Of a stretch of DNA of 64,000 nt, positions 26,908-36,855 are shown piece after piece. The first letter of the stretch is position 1. Each line of letters opens with the position of its first letter. Source of the DNA: Flavobacterium hiemivividum (lineage in GTDB: Bacteria > Bacteroidota > Bacteroidia > Flavobacteriales > Flavobacteriaceae); assembly GCF_004349145.1 (NCBI RefSeq), contig NZ_SMFO01000002.1, positions 248,001 through 312,000 on the forward strand, in the 5' to 3' direction. The notes under the pieces were generated by a model. It did not search any database, was not told the DNA's origin, and worked only from the letters and a program-made list of their open reading frames with translations. A program made the position numbers and the translations under genes.

Positions 26908-28473
26908 ATGACAATAAATAAAATAAAAAGAACAGCATTATGCCTTTCTTTACTTACGGCTTTTAGTTGTACAGATAATTTTGAGGAGATAAATACAAAT
27001 CCAGAAGGTGCAACTACAGAGCAATTAGATCAGGATTATAATAGTATAAAATCTTTGTTTAAGCCAGCATTTAATCATTTGTATATTTGTGAAACTACAT
27101 GGCAATACCAAATTCAGCAAAGTTTACAAGCTGATGGATGGTCAGGTTATATGACTACTCCAGTTCCTTTTGGACCGCAAAACAATCATGATTATGTTTT
27201 GAATGGCGGTTGGAATAGCTACGCTTGGGATGATGCTTATGTTAATATTATCTCGTATTTATATAAGGCAGAACAACGTTCCAAAGATAAATTTGATCAA
27301 TTTTATGCTTGGTCTTTGATCTTGAAAGTTGCAACCATGCAAAGAATTACAGACATGTACGGACCAGCTGTATATTCTAAATTTGGAAAAGGAGTTGCTA
27401 CTTATGATTCACAAAAAGAAATCTACAATCAAATGTTTAAGGATTTAGATTTTGCCGTAGCAGAGCTAACAAAAAGGAATACAGCGGGCGAAAAAACTGC
27501 TTTTGACGAAACTGATTTGTCACTGTATGAAGGAAAGTATGCAAAATGGACAAAATATGCCAATTCATTGCGATTAAGAATGGCGATGCGTATCTCTAAA
27601 GTTGATCCTGCATTAGCAAAAGCGGAAGCAGAAAAAGCAGTTAGTCATTCGATTGGAGTTTTTACAATAAATACTGATGCTTTAAAAATTAAATCTCCTA
27701 CGGATCTTAACGTAATTGACGTTATGAGTCATAGTTGGGTTGGTTTATTTATGGGAGCTGACATGGAATCAATTTTAGGAGGTTATCAAGATCCAAGAAT
27801 AGCTAAATATTGGAATACTTCAGCGGTAGAGCCAGGACAATATAAAGGAGTAAGAACAGGAATTGTATATCCTTCAGGAAGTACTTATTCTAAATTTTCT
27901 AAAACAGGTCCTAGAACTAAAACTGGGGAAATTACTTGGATGTCTACTGCAGAAGTTTATTTCCTTAGAGCCGAAGGTGCTTTAAGAGGATGGAATATGG
28001 GCGGAACTGCACAAAGTTTATATGAAGCAGGTATAAAAGCGTCATTTGAACAAAATGGTGCGGAAGGGGCTGACGCTTATATTACAGATAATACCAAGCT
28101 ACCTAAAGATTACGTAGACCCACTTAATCCTGCAAATAACGCACAAGCAATTAGCAAGATTACTGTTGCTTGGGGAACTGATAAAGAAAAGAATTTAGAG
28201 AAAATTATTACTCAAAAATGGATCGCTACTTATCCTGATGGTCAAGAAGCGTGGTCAGAATTTAGAAGAACAGGTTATCCAAAATTATTCAGAATATCTA
28301 ATAACCAAAGTAATGGCCTTATTAGCACGGAGCTTGGAGTGAGAAGACTAGCTTTCTCCAATTCAGAAGTTAGTAATAATAAAGAAGGAGTAGCTTCAGG
28401 AGTTGCAGCGCTAGGAGGGCTTGACAATGGAGCAACTAGACTTTGGTGGGATACCACTGGGCCTAATTTTTAA
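26908..28473 (+). CDS. SusD-like surface glycan-binding lipoprotein
   Basis: The 521-residue lipoprotein (lipobox ending TAFSC, Cys21) belongs to the SusD/RagB group, with the typical FEEINTNPEGAT start and tetratricopeptide-like helices, for example WSLILKVATMQRITDMYGPAVY. It captures glycan at the cell surface and closes over the SusC pore. Late elements such as WMSTAEVYFLRAEGALRGWNM and LEKIITQKWIA are typical. A hairpin lies between it and nagB. Confidence 0.95.
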   Translation: MTINKIKRTALCLSLLTAFSCTDNFEEINTNPEGATTEQLDQDYNSIKSLFKPAFNHLYICETTWQYQIQQSLQADGWSGYMTTPVPFGPQNNHDYVLNGGWNSYAWDDAYVNIISYLYKAEQRSKDKFDQFYAWSLILKVATMQRITDMYGPAVYSKFGKGVATYDSQKEIYNQMFKDLDFAVAELTKRNTAGEKTAFDETDLSLYEGKYAKWTKYANSLRLRMAMRISKVDPALAKAEAEKAVSHSIGVFTINTDALKIKSPTDLNVIDVMSHSWVGLFMGADMESILGGYQDPRIAKYWNTSAVEPGQYKGVRTGIVYPSGSTYSKFSKTGPRTKTGEITWMSTAEVYFLRAEGALRGWNMGGTAQSLYEAGIKASFEQNGAEGADAYITDNTKLPKDYVDPLNPANNAQAISKITVAWGTDKEKNLEKIITQKWIATYPDGQEAWSEFRRTGYPKLFRISNNQSNGLISTELGVRRLAFSNSEVSNNKEGVASGVAALGGLDNGATRLWWDTTGPNF

Positions 28474-28496
28474 ATAACAAATTAAGTTAATAAGTT

Positions 28497-28534
28497 AAAA
28501 TGGTATAGGTATGTAAATTACTTATACCATTTTT
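28497..28534 (+). terminator. Hairpin between susD and nagB, possible partial terminator
   Basis: AAAATGGTATA pairs with TATACCATTTTT across a 15-base loop, ending in only five T. It could lower expression of the two downstream enzymes relative to the binding proteins. Confidence 0.6.
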
Positions 28535-28574
28535 AAAAACCACTTCTTTATAAAGTCGTATTAAACAATATAAA

Positions 28575-30512
28575 ATGAAAATTTCTTTAGAAATTAAACC
28601 GGATATAAGTTATAAAAGTGCTGGAAAATTTGAAGACACCAGATTTGAAAAAATTCACAACGAGATTTTCAAAAGTTCAAGTGAAGCGTCTTTAATTATC
28701 GCCCAAGAAATAGCTCAATTAATAAGAGATAAGCAAGAGCAAAACCAAGCTTGTGTTCTAGGTCTAGCAACTGGTTCTTCGCCTATAAAAGTGTACGAGG
28801 AATTAGTACGCATGCACAAAGAAGAAGGACTTAGTTTTAAGAATGTGATTACATTCAACTTGGATGAATACTATCCAATGACCAAAGAAAACAGCAAGAG
28901 TTACCACTATTTCATGCACCAACATCTTTTTAATCATATTGATATTAAACCTGAAAACATCAATATTCCTGATGGAACTGTGGCTATAGGAGAGTTAAAT
29001 CAGTATTGTATTGATTATGAAATGAATATTAGAAATTCAGGTGGCTTGGACTTTCAATTGCTGGGAATAGGACGTACAGGTCATGTTGGATTCAATGAGC
29101 CAGGTTCTCATATCAATTCAGGAACTAGGATCATTACCTTAGATTATATTACTAAAGTTGATGCTTCATCTGATTTTAATGGAATTGATAATGTTCCAAA
29201 GAGAGCGATCACCATGGGAGTTTCTAGCATTATGCGATCTAAAAGAATTGTACTGATGGCTTGGGGACAAAATAAAGCTGATATTATAAAAAGAACGATT
29301 CAGGGTGATATTAGTTCTGAGGTTCCTGCTACATTCTTGCAAAATCATACTAATACTACTTTTGTTCTGGATCAATCTGCGGCTTCAGAATTGACTCGAT
29401 TCAAAACACCCTGGTTAGTAGGGGAATGTTTTTGGACACAGGAATTGAAGAGTAAAGCAATTGTTTGGCTTTGCCAAAAAACAAATCGAGCCATTCTCAA
29501 ATTAACAGACAGAGATTACAACAATAATGGCATGTCAGATCTTCTAGCGCAAGAAGGTTCCGCTTATGATTTGAATATTAATATGTTTAATGTTTTACAA
29601 CACACTATAACAGGATGGCCAGGAGGAAAGCCTAATACCGACGATTCTCATAGACCTGAAAGGGCGTACCCTGCAAAAAAACGTGTAGTTCTTTTTAGTC
29701 CTCATCCAGATGATGATGTGATTTCAATGGGCGGTACTTTTTCGAAATTAATAAAGCAAGGACATGATGTACATGTCGTTTATCAAACATCAGGGAACAT
29801 TGCAGTTACTGATGACGAAGCTTTAAAATTTGCCGAGGTGGCTAATGATTTTGTTGGCGATGATGCTAGCAAAATTAATTTCCGTGCTGTTGTAGATTTT
29901 TTAAATACTAAATCAGAGAATCAATCAGATTCTTTAGAAGTTAGAAAATTAAAAGCTTTAATACGTCGTCGTGAATCCTATGCCGCAACAAGATATATAG
30001 GTTTAAAAGATGAGAACACCCATTTTCTTGACATGCCATTTTATGAAACCGGTCAGATAAAGAAAAAGCCCATAAGCGCAGCAGATATTAGTATTGTAGC
30101 AGATATCATCGAAAAAATAAAACCCCATCAAGTTTTTGCGGCTGGTGATTTAGCTGATCCCCATGGAACTCATGAAGTTTGTTTGAATGCCGTTTTTGCA
30201 GCTATGAAACAATTAAAACATAAATCTTACATGGATGATTGCTGGTTATGGTTGTACCGCGGCGCTTGGCATGAATGGGATTTACATGAAATTGATATGG
30301 CAGTACCATTGAGTCCAGACGAAGTTTTATTGAAAAAACACGCGATTTTATATCATCAATCCCAAAAAGACAGGGTGATGTTTCAAGGAAATGATTCTAG
30401 GGAATTTTGGGTTCGAGCTGAAGATCGAAATAGAAACACAGCAAAACTGTATGACGATTTGGGCTTGTCAGAGTACGAAGCGATAGAGGCTTTTAAGCGT
30501 TTTGATTATTAA
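28575..30512 (+). CDS. nagB: Glucosamine-6-phosphate deaminase fused to a PIG-L-type deacetylase
   Basis: This 645-residue protein has two enzyme-like domains. Residues 25-290 are NagB-like: LATGSSPIKVYEELV, the active-site Asp97 in FNLDEYYPM, and GIGRTGHVGFNEPGS with His170 and Glu175. The catalytic-triad Asp of E. coli NagB (Asp141) is Thr168 here. Residues 368-640 are PIG-L/LmbE-like: the zinc motif FSPHPDDDVISMGG (from about 373) and DPHGTHEVCLNAV (about 528-540). A deacetylase plus deaminase would convert GlcNAc-6-P to fructose-6-P without a separate NagA, which is not in the locus. The joint role is inference. Confidence 0.88.
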   Translation: MKISLEIKPDISYKSAGKFEDTRFEKIHNEIFKSSSEASLIIAQEIAQLIRDKQEQNQACVLGLATGSSPIKVYEELVRMHKEEGLSFKNVITFNLDEYYPMTKENSKSYHYFMHQHLFNHIDIKPENINIPDGTVAIGELNQYCIDYEMNIRNSGGLDFQLLGIGRTGHVGFNEPGSHINSGTRIITLDYITKVDASSDFNGIDNVPKRAITMGVSSIMRSKRIVLMAWGQNKADIIKRTIQGDISSEVPATFLQNHTNTTFVLDQSAASELTRFKTPWLVGECFWTQELKSKAIVWLCQKTNRAILKLTDRDYNNNGMSDLLAQEGSAYDLNINMFNVLQHTITGWPGGKPNTDDSHRPERAYPAKKRVVLFSPHPDDDVISMGGTFSKLIKQGHDVHVVYQTSGNIAVTDDEALKFAEVANDFVGDDASKINFRAVVDFLNTKSENQSDSLEVRKLKALIRRRESYAATRYIGLKDENTHFLDMPFYETGQIKKKPISAADISIVADIIEKIKPHQVFAAGDLADPHGTHEVCLNAVFAAMKQLKHKSYMDDCWLWLYRGAWHEWDLHEIDMAVPLSPDEVLLKKHAILYHQSQKDRVMFQGNDSREFWVRAEDRNRNTAKLYDDLGLSEYEAIEAFKRFDY

Positions 30513-30541
30513 AAATAACATTTAAATTTAGTTACTACTAT

Positions 30542-32608
30542 ATGAAATACTCCTTAATCTTATTATTTGTGGCTTTTATATCAAATGCCCAAATAAAAAA
30601 AGAAAATTTAAATTTGATGCCATGGCCTCAGAATATAACCATGCAAGAAGGTGTTTTTGCACTTACTAAAAATTTTAAAGTAAATATTACTGGAGATCCA
30701 AATTCGAGAATTTATGTAGGAACTACAAATTTTCTACGACGATTAGATGGAAGAACTGGCTTGTTCCTGACTCAAGGCTTTGTAACTCAATTGAACGAAT
30801 TTCCGGAGGCCGAGTTGCAAATTAATTGCTCTAAAAAAGGAAAGATTGATCTCTATGAAGACGAAAGTTACCATTTAGATATTCAACCCAACAAAATTAC
30901 GATTAATGCCACAAGCGATATTGGAGCCCTACATGCATTAGAAACTTTATTGCAATTATTGCAAAATGATAGTAATTCTTACTTTTTCCCGACAACCTCG
31001 ATAACAGATTTGCCGAGGTTTACTTGGCGAGGTCTAATGATCGATGTAGCAAGGCATTTCCAGCCCGTAGACGTAATCAAACGAAATCTAGATGCCATGG
31101 CGGCTGTCAAAATGAATGTTTTTCATTGGCATTTAACTGACGATCAAGGTTGGAGAATTCAAATAAAGAAACATCCTAGATTAACTGCATTGGCTTCGGA
31201 TGGCTCTTTCTATACTCAAGAAGAAATTAAAAGTATTGTAAAATATGCTGATGAAAGAGGGATTCTTGTTGTTCCAGAAATTGATGTTCCGGGTCATGCT
31301 TCTGCTATATTAACTGCCTATCCAGAATTGGGCAGCAAAATAATTCCTTTGACAAACGGAAATTCAGAGAAGAATAGGGAAGCAATTGCTTTGTCAACTT
31401 ACGGAATCGAAAGAAATGCAGGTATTTTTAATCCAACTTTAGATCCCACGAATCCGAAAACCTATCAATTACTAAGTGAAATTTTTGATGAGGTTTGTCC
31501 ATTATTTCCGGGTGCCTATTTCCATATTGGCGGCGATGAAAATGAAGGAAAGGATTGGGATTCAAACCCACGAATTCAGGAATTTAAAAAGAAAAATAAG
31601 TTGGTTACTAATCATGATCTTCAAACCCATTTTACGATGAAATTAGTTCCGATGTTGAAAAAACATGGAAAACAATTGATGGGATGGGAAGAGATTATGA
31701 CAAAAGACATGTCTAAAACAGCCATTATACATTCTTGGAAAGGACCAAATGAAGGCGTGCCCGTTGGGCAATCAGTTGCAAATGCAGCAAAAAATGGTTA
31801 TAAAACCGTTTTGTCAAATGGATATTATATTGATTTGATGCAAAGTGTAAATGACCATTATTTGAATGATCCAATTCCCAAAGGAAGCAATCTAACAGCT
31901 GATGAAAAATCCAGAATATTAGGTGGAGAAGCAACCATGTGGACCGAACTCGTAACTCCGCTAACGCTTGATTCCAGAATTTGGCCAAGGACTGCAGCCA
32001 TTGCTGAGCGATTATGGTCTAATCAAGAGGTGGTGGATTTAAATAGTATGCATAAAAGGATGAAAACAGTATCCTTTCGACTCGAAGAACTTGGAATTAC
32101 ACACATTCGAAACAAACATGTAATTTTAAGAAATATAAGTAATAATCAGGAAACAAGAGCTTTAGAAGATTTTTCGAATGTATGCGAACCACTGAAAATC
32201 TATAAGCGTAATGCTGGCGGAACTGAATATCAGATGTACTCTCCTTTGACATTATTTGCTGATGCCTGTACAGCCGATGCTTCGGATGCATTAGATTTTG
32301 ATAGCGCGGTAAATAAGTACTTAGAAAATAAAAATACGGAGAATCAAAAAAGGGTTACTGATTTCTTTAGAAAATGGATTGAGATGGATACAAATTTAAT
32401 TGCATTAAGTGCTAATGCACCACTTGTAAAGCCGCTGTTGCCTTTATCAAAAAGTCTAAGCGATTTGTCACAGCAGCTTTTATTGGTGATTGAGATGAAA
32501 CAAGTTACTAATACTACTTCTATTAAAGATCTTTTAGAAAAATGCAATTCTAAAGAACATGCTGATGTAGAATTGGCGGTTTATAATAGTTTAAAAAAGT
32601 TAATGTAA
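30542..32608 (+). CDS. GH20 beta-N-acetylhexosaminidase
   Basis: This exo-enzyme releases terminal GlcNAc from chitooligosaccharides or glycans. The 688-residue protein has a signal peptide to about residue 17 (FISNAQ), an N-terminal GH20b-type domain (about 25-145), the GH20 barrel starting at FTWRGLMIDVARHFQPVDVIKR, FHWHLTDDQGWRIQIK and the catalytic pair Asp332-Glu333 in FHIGGDENEG. The C-terminal part (from about 560) is helical and unassigned. Without a lipobox it is probably periplasmic. It is the last gene of the operon, 29 bases after nagB. Confidence 0.95.
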   Translation: MKYSLILLFVAFISNAQIKKENLNLMPWPQNITMQEGVFALTKNFKVNITGDPNSRIYVGTTNFLRRLDGRTGLFLTQGFVTQLNEFPEAELQINCSKKGKIDLYEDESYHLDIQPNKITINATSDIGALHALETLLQLLQNDSNSYFFPTTSITDLPRFTWRGLMIDVARHFQPVDVIKRNLDAMAAVKMNVFHWHLTDDQGWRIQIKKHPRLTALASDGSFYTQEEIKSIVKYADERGILVVPEIDVPGHASAILTAYPELGSKIIPLTNGNSEKNREAIALSTYGIERNAGIFNPTLDPTNPKTYQLLSEIFDEVCPLFPGAYFHIGGDENEGKDWDSNPRIQEFKKKNKLVTNHDLQTHFTMKLVPMLKKHGKQLMGWEEIMTKDMSKTAIIHSWKGPNEGVPVGQSVANAAKNGYKTVLSNGYYIDLMQSVNDHYLNDPIPKGSNLTADEKSRILGGEATMWTELVTPLTLDSRIWPRTAAIAERLWSNQEVVDLNSMHKRMKTVSFRLEELGITHIRNKHVILRNISNNQETRALEDFSNVCEPLKIYKRNAGGTEYQMYSPLTLFADACTADASDALDFDSAVNKYLENKNTENQKRVTDFFRKWIEMDTNLIALSANAPLVKPLLPLSKSLSDLSQQLLLVIEMKQVTNTTSIKDLLEKCNSKEHADVELAVYNSLKKLM

Positions 32609-32700
32609 AAAAGTTTCGAAAAAGAGGAATTGAATTAGCCTTTTTTAGAACAATCTTTTCTTTATTTGGTTAAATGGTTTTGTTTAAAGAAATGATGTGG

Positions 32701-32730
32701 AACCTGGTAATTAATTGCCAGGTTTTTTTT
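32701..32730 (+). terminator. Terminator of the amino-sugar operon
   Basis: AACCTGG-(10 bases)-CCAGGTT followed by six more T, about 90 bases after the GH20 stop. Confidence 0.8.
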
Positions 32731-32786
32731 AGTTTATTGAAGCAATAACAAATTCGATTTAAAAACACAGAAGAATATTGCCTTAA

Positions 32787-34457
<1,671 letters not shown>

Positions 34458-34479
34458 TAGCGATATAAAACTATATTTG

Positions 34480-34514
34480 AAACTCCTGCGACATCGTGTT
34501 GCAGGAGTTTTTTT
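34480..34514 (+). terminator. Terminator of the ABC-F gene
   Basis: AAACTCCTGC-(11 bases)-GCAGGAGTTT followed by TTTT, 23 bases after the stop; it also lies just beyond the stop of the convergent small lipoprotein gene. Confidence 0.85.
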
Positions 34515-34528
34515 ATACCTTGATTCGG

Positions 34529-34702
34529 CTATTTCTTGCCAAATAATTTACTCACAACAAAGAGGATAATCGCAATGACAGCGATGACTATAAAAATACC
34601 TACACCCATTCCAGCTTTAAAAATTCCTTCAATTACAGAACATCCCGTAAGCGATAATACTACCGTTAAAAGCAGTAAAACTCTAATTATTTTATTTTGC
34701 AT
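34529..34702 (-). CDS. 57-residue lipoprotein with one membrane helix
   Basis: An ORF too short to pass common length limits. It starts at ATG 34702 and reads MQNKIIRVLLLLTVVLSLTGC, a clear lipoprotein signal (LTGC, Cys21), then a short linker, one hydrophobic helix (about 33-50, FIVIAVIAIILFVV) and SKLFGKK. Similar tiny proteins are widespread in Flavobacteria and some have been mislabelled phosphatidate cytidylyltransferase. The ORF on the opposite strand (34536-34718) is Pro/Thr-rich and looks like its shadow. Function unknown. Confidence 0.75.
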   Translation of the reverse strand: MQNKIIRVLLLLTVVLSLTGCSVIEGIFKAGMGVGIFIVIAVIAIILFVVSKLFGKK

Positions 34703-34871
34703 AATTTCTAGTATTTAGTTTAATTTTTTAGGTTTGATAAAATTAAGTAGATATGTTAAATTTATATTTACATAATTACGTATTTATGTTATACAATTAT
34801 TGTAATTGTAATTTTGTTAAAATGAATTTTTAATCTCCAATTTTAATTATTAAATCCTAAATTGGAATTCG

Positions 34872-34879
34872 TATATTTG
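34872..34879 (+). promoter_or_regulatory. -7 element of the pyrR operon
   Basis: TATATTTG fits TAnnTTTG, 25 bases upstream of the chosen ATG at 34904. It excludes the longer start at 34862. Confidence 0.65.
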
Positions 34880-34903
34880 CAAAACCAAACACAACACATT
34901 ATT

Positions 34904-35443
34904 ATGACTCAAAAAGTATTGCTCAATTCCAAAGAAGTCAATATCATTCTGCATCGTTTGGCTTGTCAGCTAATTGAAAAACACCTCGACTTTAAAGATA
35001 CAATTCTAATAGGAATTCAGCCTAGAGGAACTTTTCTTGCGGAGCGACTTAAAAAAATTTTGGAAAAGGAATATAATACGCCTGAAATAAAATTAGGCCT
35101 CTTGGATATTACGTTCTTTAGAGATGATTTTCGAAGAACCGAAAAACCATTAGAAGCAAATGAAACTAAAATTGATTTTATTGTCGAAAACAAGAAAGTA
35201 ATCTTTATTGATGATGTATTGTTTACAGGCCGTAGCATTCGATCTGCCTTAACAGCGATTCAATCTTTTGGCAGACCTTCAGAAATCGAGTTACTTGTTT
35301 TAATTGACAGACGTTTTAGTCGTAATTTACCTATTCAGCCTGATTTTAGAGGGAGACAAGTTGACGCCATAAACAATGAAAAGGTAAAGGTGGAGTGGAG
35401 TGAAAATAATGGTGAGGACGCAGTGTATTTAGTGACTAATTAG
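34904..35443 (+). CDS. pyrR: PyrR-type phosphoribosyltransferase
   Basis: This 179-residue type I PRTase has the PRPP motif VIFIDDVLFTGRSIRSAL (about 103-120) and IQPRGTFLAERL, which match the pyr operon regulator/uracil phosphoribosyltransferase PyrR. It precedes pyrB by 60 bases, so regulation of pyrimidine genes is plausible. In Gram-positive bacteria PyrR binds pyr mRNA attenuators; whether that operates here is not known. I see no obvious attenuator hairpin in the pyrR-pyrB gap. The N-terminus is set at MTQKVLLNSKEVN because the promoter lies before it. Confidence 0.92.
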   Translation: MTQKVLLNSKEVNIILHRLACQLIEKHLDFKDTILIGIQPRGTFLAERLKKILEKEYNTPEIKLGLLDITFFRDDFRRTEKPLEANETKIDFIVENKKVIFIDDVLFTGRSIRSALTAIQSFGRPSEIELLVLIDRRFSRNLPIQPDFRGRQVDAINNEKVKVEWSENNGEDAVYLVTN

Positions 35444-35503
35444 AAGACTTGATTTAAGTCGGGAAGAATCTAATTTTATAAAAATAAAAATAATCGTAAA
35501 AAA

Positions 35504-36430
35504 ATGAAAGAATTAAGCGTAGATCATTTATTAGGGATAAAATATATTAACAAGAGTGATATTGACCTTATTTTTGAAACAGCCGATCATTTTAAAGAAG
35601 TCATTAATCGTCCCATAAAGAAAGTACCTTCGCTACGAGATATTACAATTGCCAATATATTTTTCGAAAATAGTACCAGAACAAAACTTTCTTTTGAACT
35701 GGCACAAAAAAGATTATCTGCAGATGTGATTAGTTTTTCGGCAGCACAGTCTTCTGTAAAGAAGGGAGAAACTCTAATCGATACCGTAAATAATATTCTA
35801 TCGATGAAAGTCGATATGGTGGTCATGCGTCATGCGAATCCTGGAGCAGCTTACTTTTTGTCTAAAAACGTGAAAGCAAGTATCATAAATGCAGGTGATG
35901 GTGCACATGAACATCCTACGCAAGGTCTTTTAGATAGTTATTCGATACGAGAAAAACTAGGTGAAGTAGGAGGTAAGAAAGTGGTAATTGTTGGTGATGT
36001 ATTGCATTCCAGAGTTGCGTTATCTAATATCTATGCTTTGCAAATGCAAGGTGCCGAAGTTAAAGTTTGCGGGCCAAAAACGCTAATCCCAAAACACATA
36101 GAATCACTTGGAGTAACCGTAGAGCCAAATTTACGTAAAGCGCTAGAATGGTGTGATGTTGCTAATATGTTGCGCGTGCAAAACGAACGTATGGATGTGA
36201 ATTATTTTCCTTCAACTAGAGAATATGCGCAACAGTATGGAGTTGATAAAACCTTACTTGATTCTCTGAATAAGGAAATTGTAATCATGCATCCAGGACC
36301 TATAAATAGAGGTGTGGAGATTACATCTGAAGTGGCGGATTCTAGTCAATCTGTTATTTTAAACCAGGTAGAAAATGGGGTAGCAATTAGGATGGCAGTC
36401 ATCTATCTTTTGGCTTCAAAAATTCAGTAA
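35504..36430 (+). CDS. pyrB: Aspartate carbamoyltransferase catalytic subunit
   Basis: The first committed step of pyrimidine synthesis, carbamoyl phosphate plus aspartate. The 308 residues include the carbamoyl-phosphate loop FFENSTRTKLSFE, DGAHEHPTQGLLD, and HPGPINRGVEI typical of PyrB. Length is normal. No pyrI regulatory gene is adjacent, as in many Bacteroidota. It lies between pyrR and a small conserved gene. Confidence 0.96.
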   Translation: MKELSVDHLLGIKYINKSDIDLIFETADHFKEVINRPIKKVPSLRDITIANIFFENSTRTKLSFELAQKRLSADVISFSAAQSSVKKGETLIDTVNNILSMKVDMVVMRHANPGAAYFLSKNVKASIINAGDGAHEHPTQGLLDSYSIREKLGEVGGKKVVIVGDVLHSRVALSNIYALQMQGAEVKVCGPKTLIPKHIESLGVTVEPNLRKALEWCDVANMLRVQNERMDVNYFPSTREYAQQYGVDKTLLDSLNKEIVIMHPGPINRGVEITSEVADSSQSVILNQVENGVAIRMAVIYLLASKIQ

Positions 36431-36482
36431 TAAAAATAAAGGTAGTATCTTAGCTATATAGAAATTTTGAAATCCCATTACA

Positions 36483-36815
36483 ATGAAAGTAGATCAAAAA
36501 GGCCACACAATTACAATTAAAGATACTCAAGGGGATTTCACTTCTTTTTTGATGAAAGTTACGCATCAATATAAAACCTTTGAAAATCATAATATTACAA
36601 TAGATCTTTTACATCATAAAGACTTAACTGTCGATGAAGTAAAATTATTCTTACCTCTTTCTAAAGAGCATAAAAAAGCAAAAAAATCATTTGTAGTTGT
36701 CGTTTCAGATTTAGATTTTAATGCTGTTCCAGATAAACTAACTGTGGTTCCTTCTTTACTGGAAGCTAATGATATTATCGAAATGGAAGAAATTGAAAGA
36801 GATTTAGGTTTTTAA
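36483..36815 (+). CDS. Small conserved protein upstream of rnz
   Basis: The 110 residues start MKVDQKGHTITIKDTQGDFT and appear to be an alpha/beta fold with Asp/Glu-rich C-terminus. It is a frequent companion of ribonuclease Z genes in Flavobacteria and is sometimes given that name in error; it lacks the metal-binding HxHxDH. Its size and pattern of strands and helices recall STAS-like folds, but this is a weak impression. Spaced 52 bases after pyrB and 40 bases before rnz. Cytoplasmic, function unknown. Confidence 0.75.
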   Translation: MKVDQKGHTITIKDTQGDFTSFLMKVTHQYKTFENHNITIDLLHHKDLTVDEVKLFLPLSKEHKKAKKSFVVVVSDLDFNAVPDKLTVVPSLLEANDIIEMEEIERDLGF

Positions 36816-36855
36816 AAATCATTTATTCTATTGTCTTTAATCGAAAAGTATCATT

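Noticed and set aside
28275..28457. Minus-strand frames inside susC, susD, GH20 and the hybrid kinase
   Set aside because: All are antisense to genes with clear family motifs and have no start context or promoter.
23683..32698. Identical 15-mer TTAAAGAAATGATGT on either side of the susC-to-GH20 segment
   Set aside because: A shared AT-rich 15-mer is expected by chance in 64 kb of such DNA; there are no longer flanks, so an attachment-site or insertion reading is not supported.
34536..34718. 60-residue plus-strand frame
   Set aside because: It is the antisense shadow of the small lipoprotein gene and has an unnatural Pro/Thr-rich composition.
34862..34903. N-terminal extension of the pyrR frame
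   Set aside because: It spans the TATATTTG promoter element; PyrR begins at MTQKVLLN.
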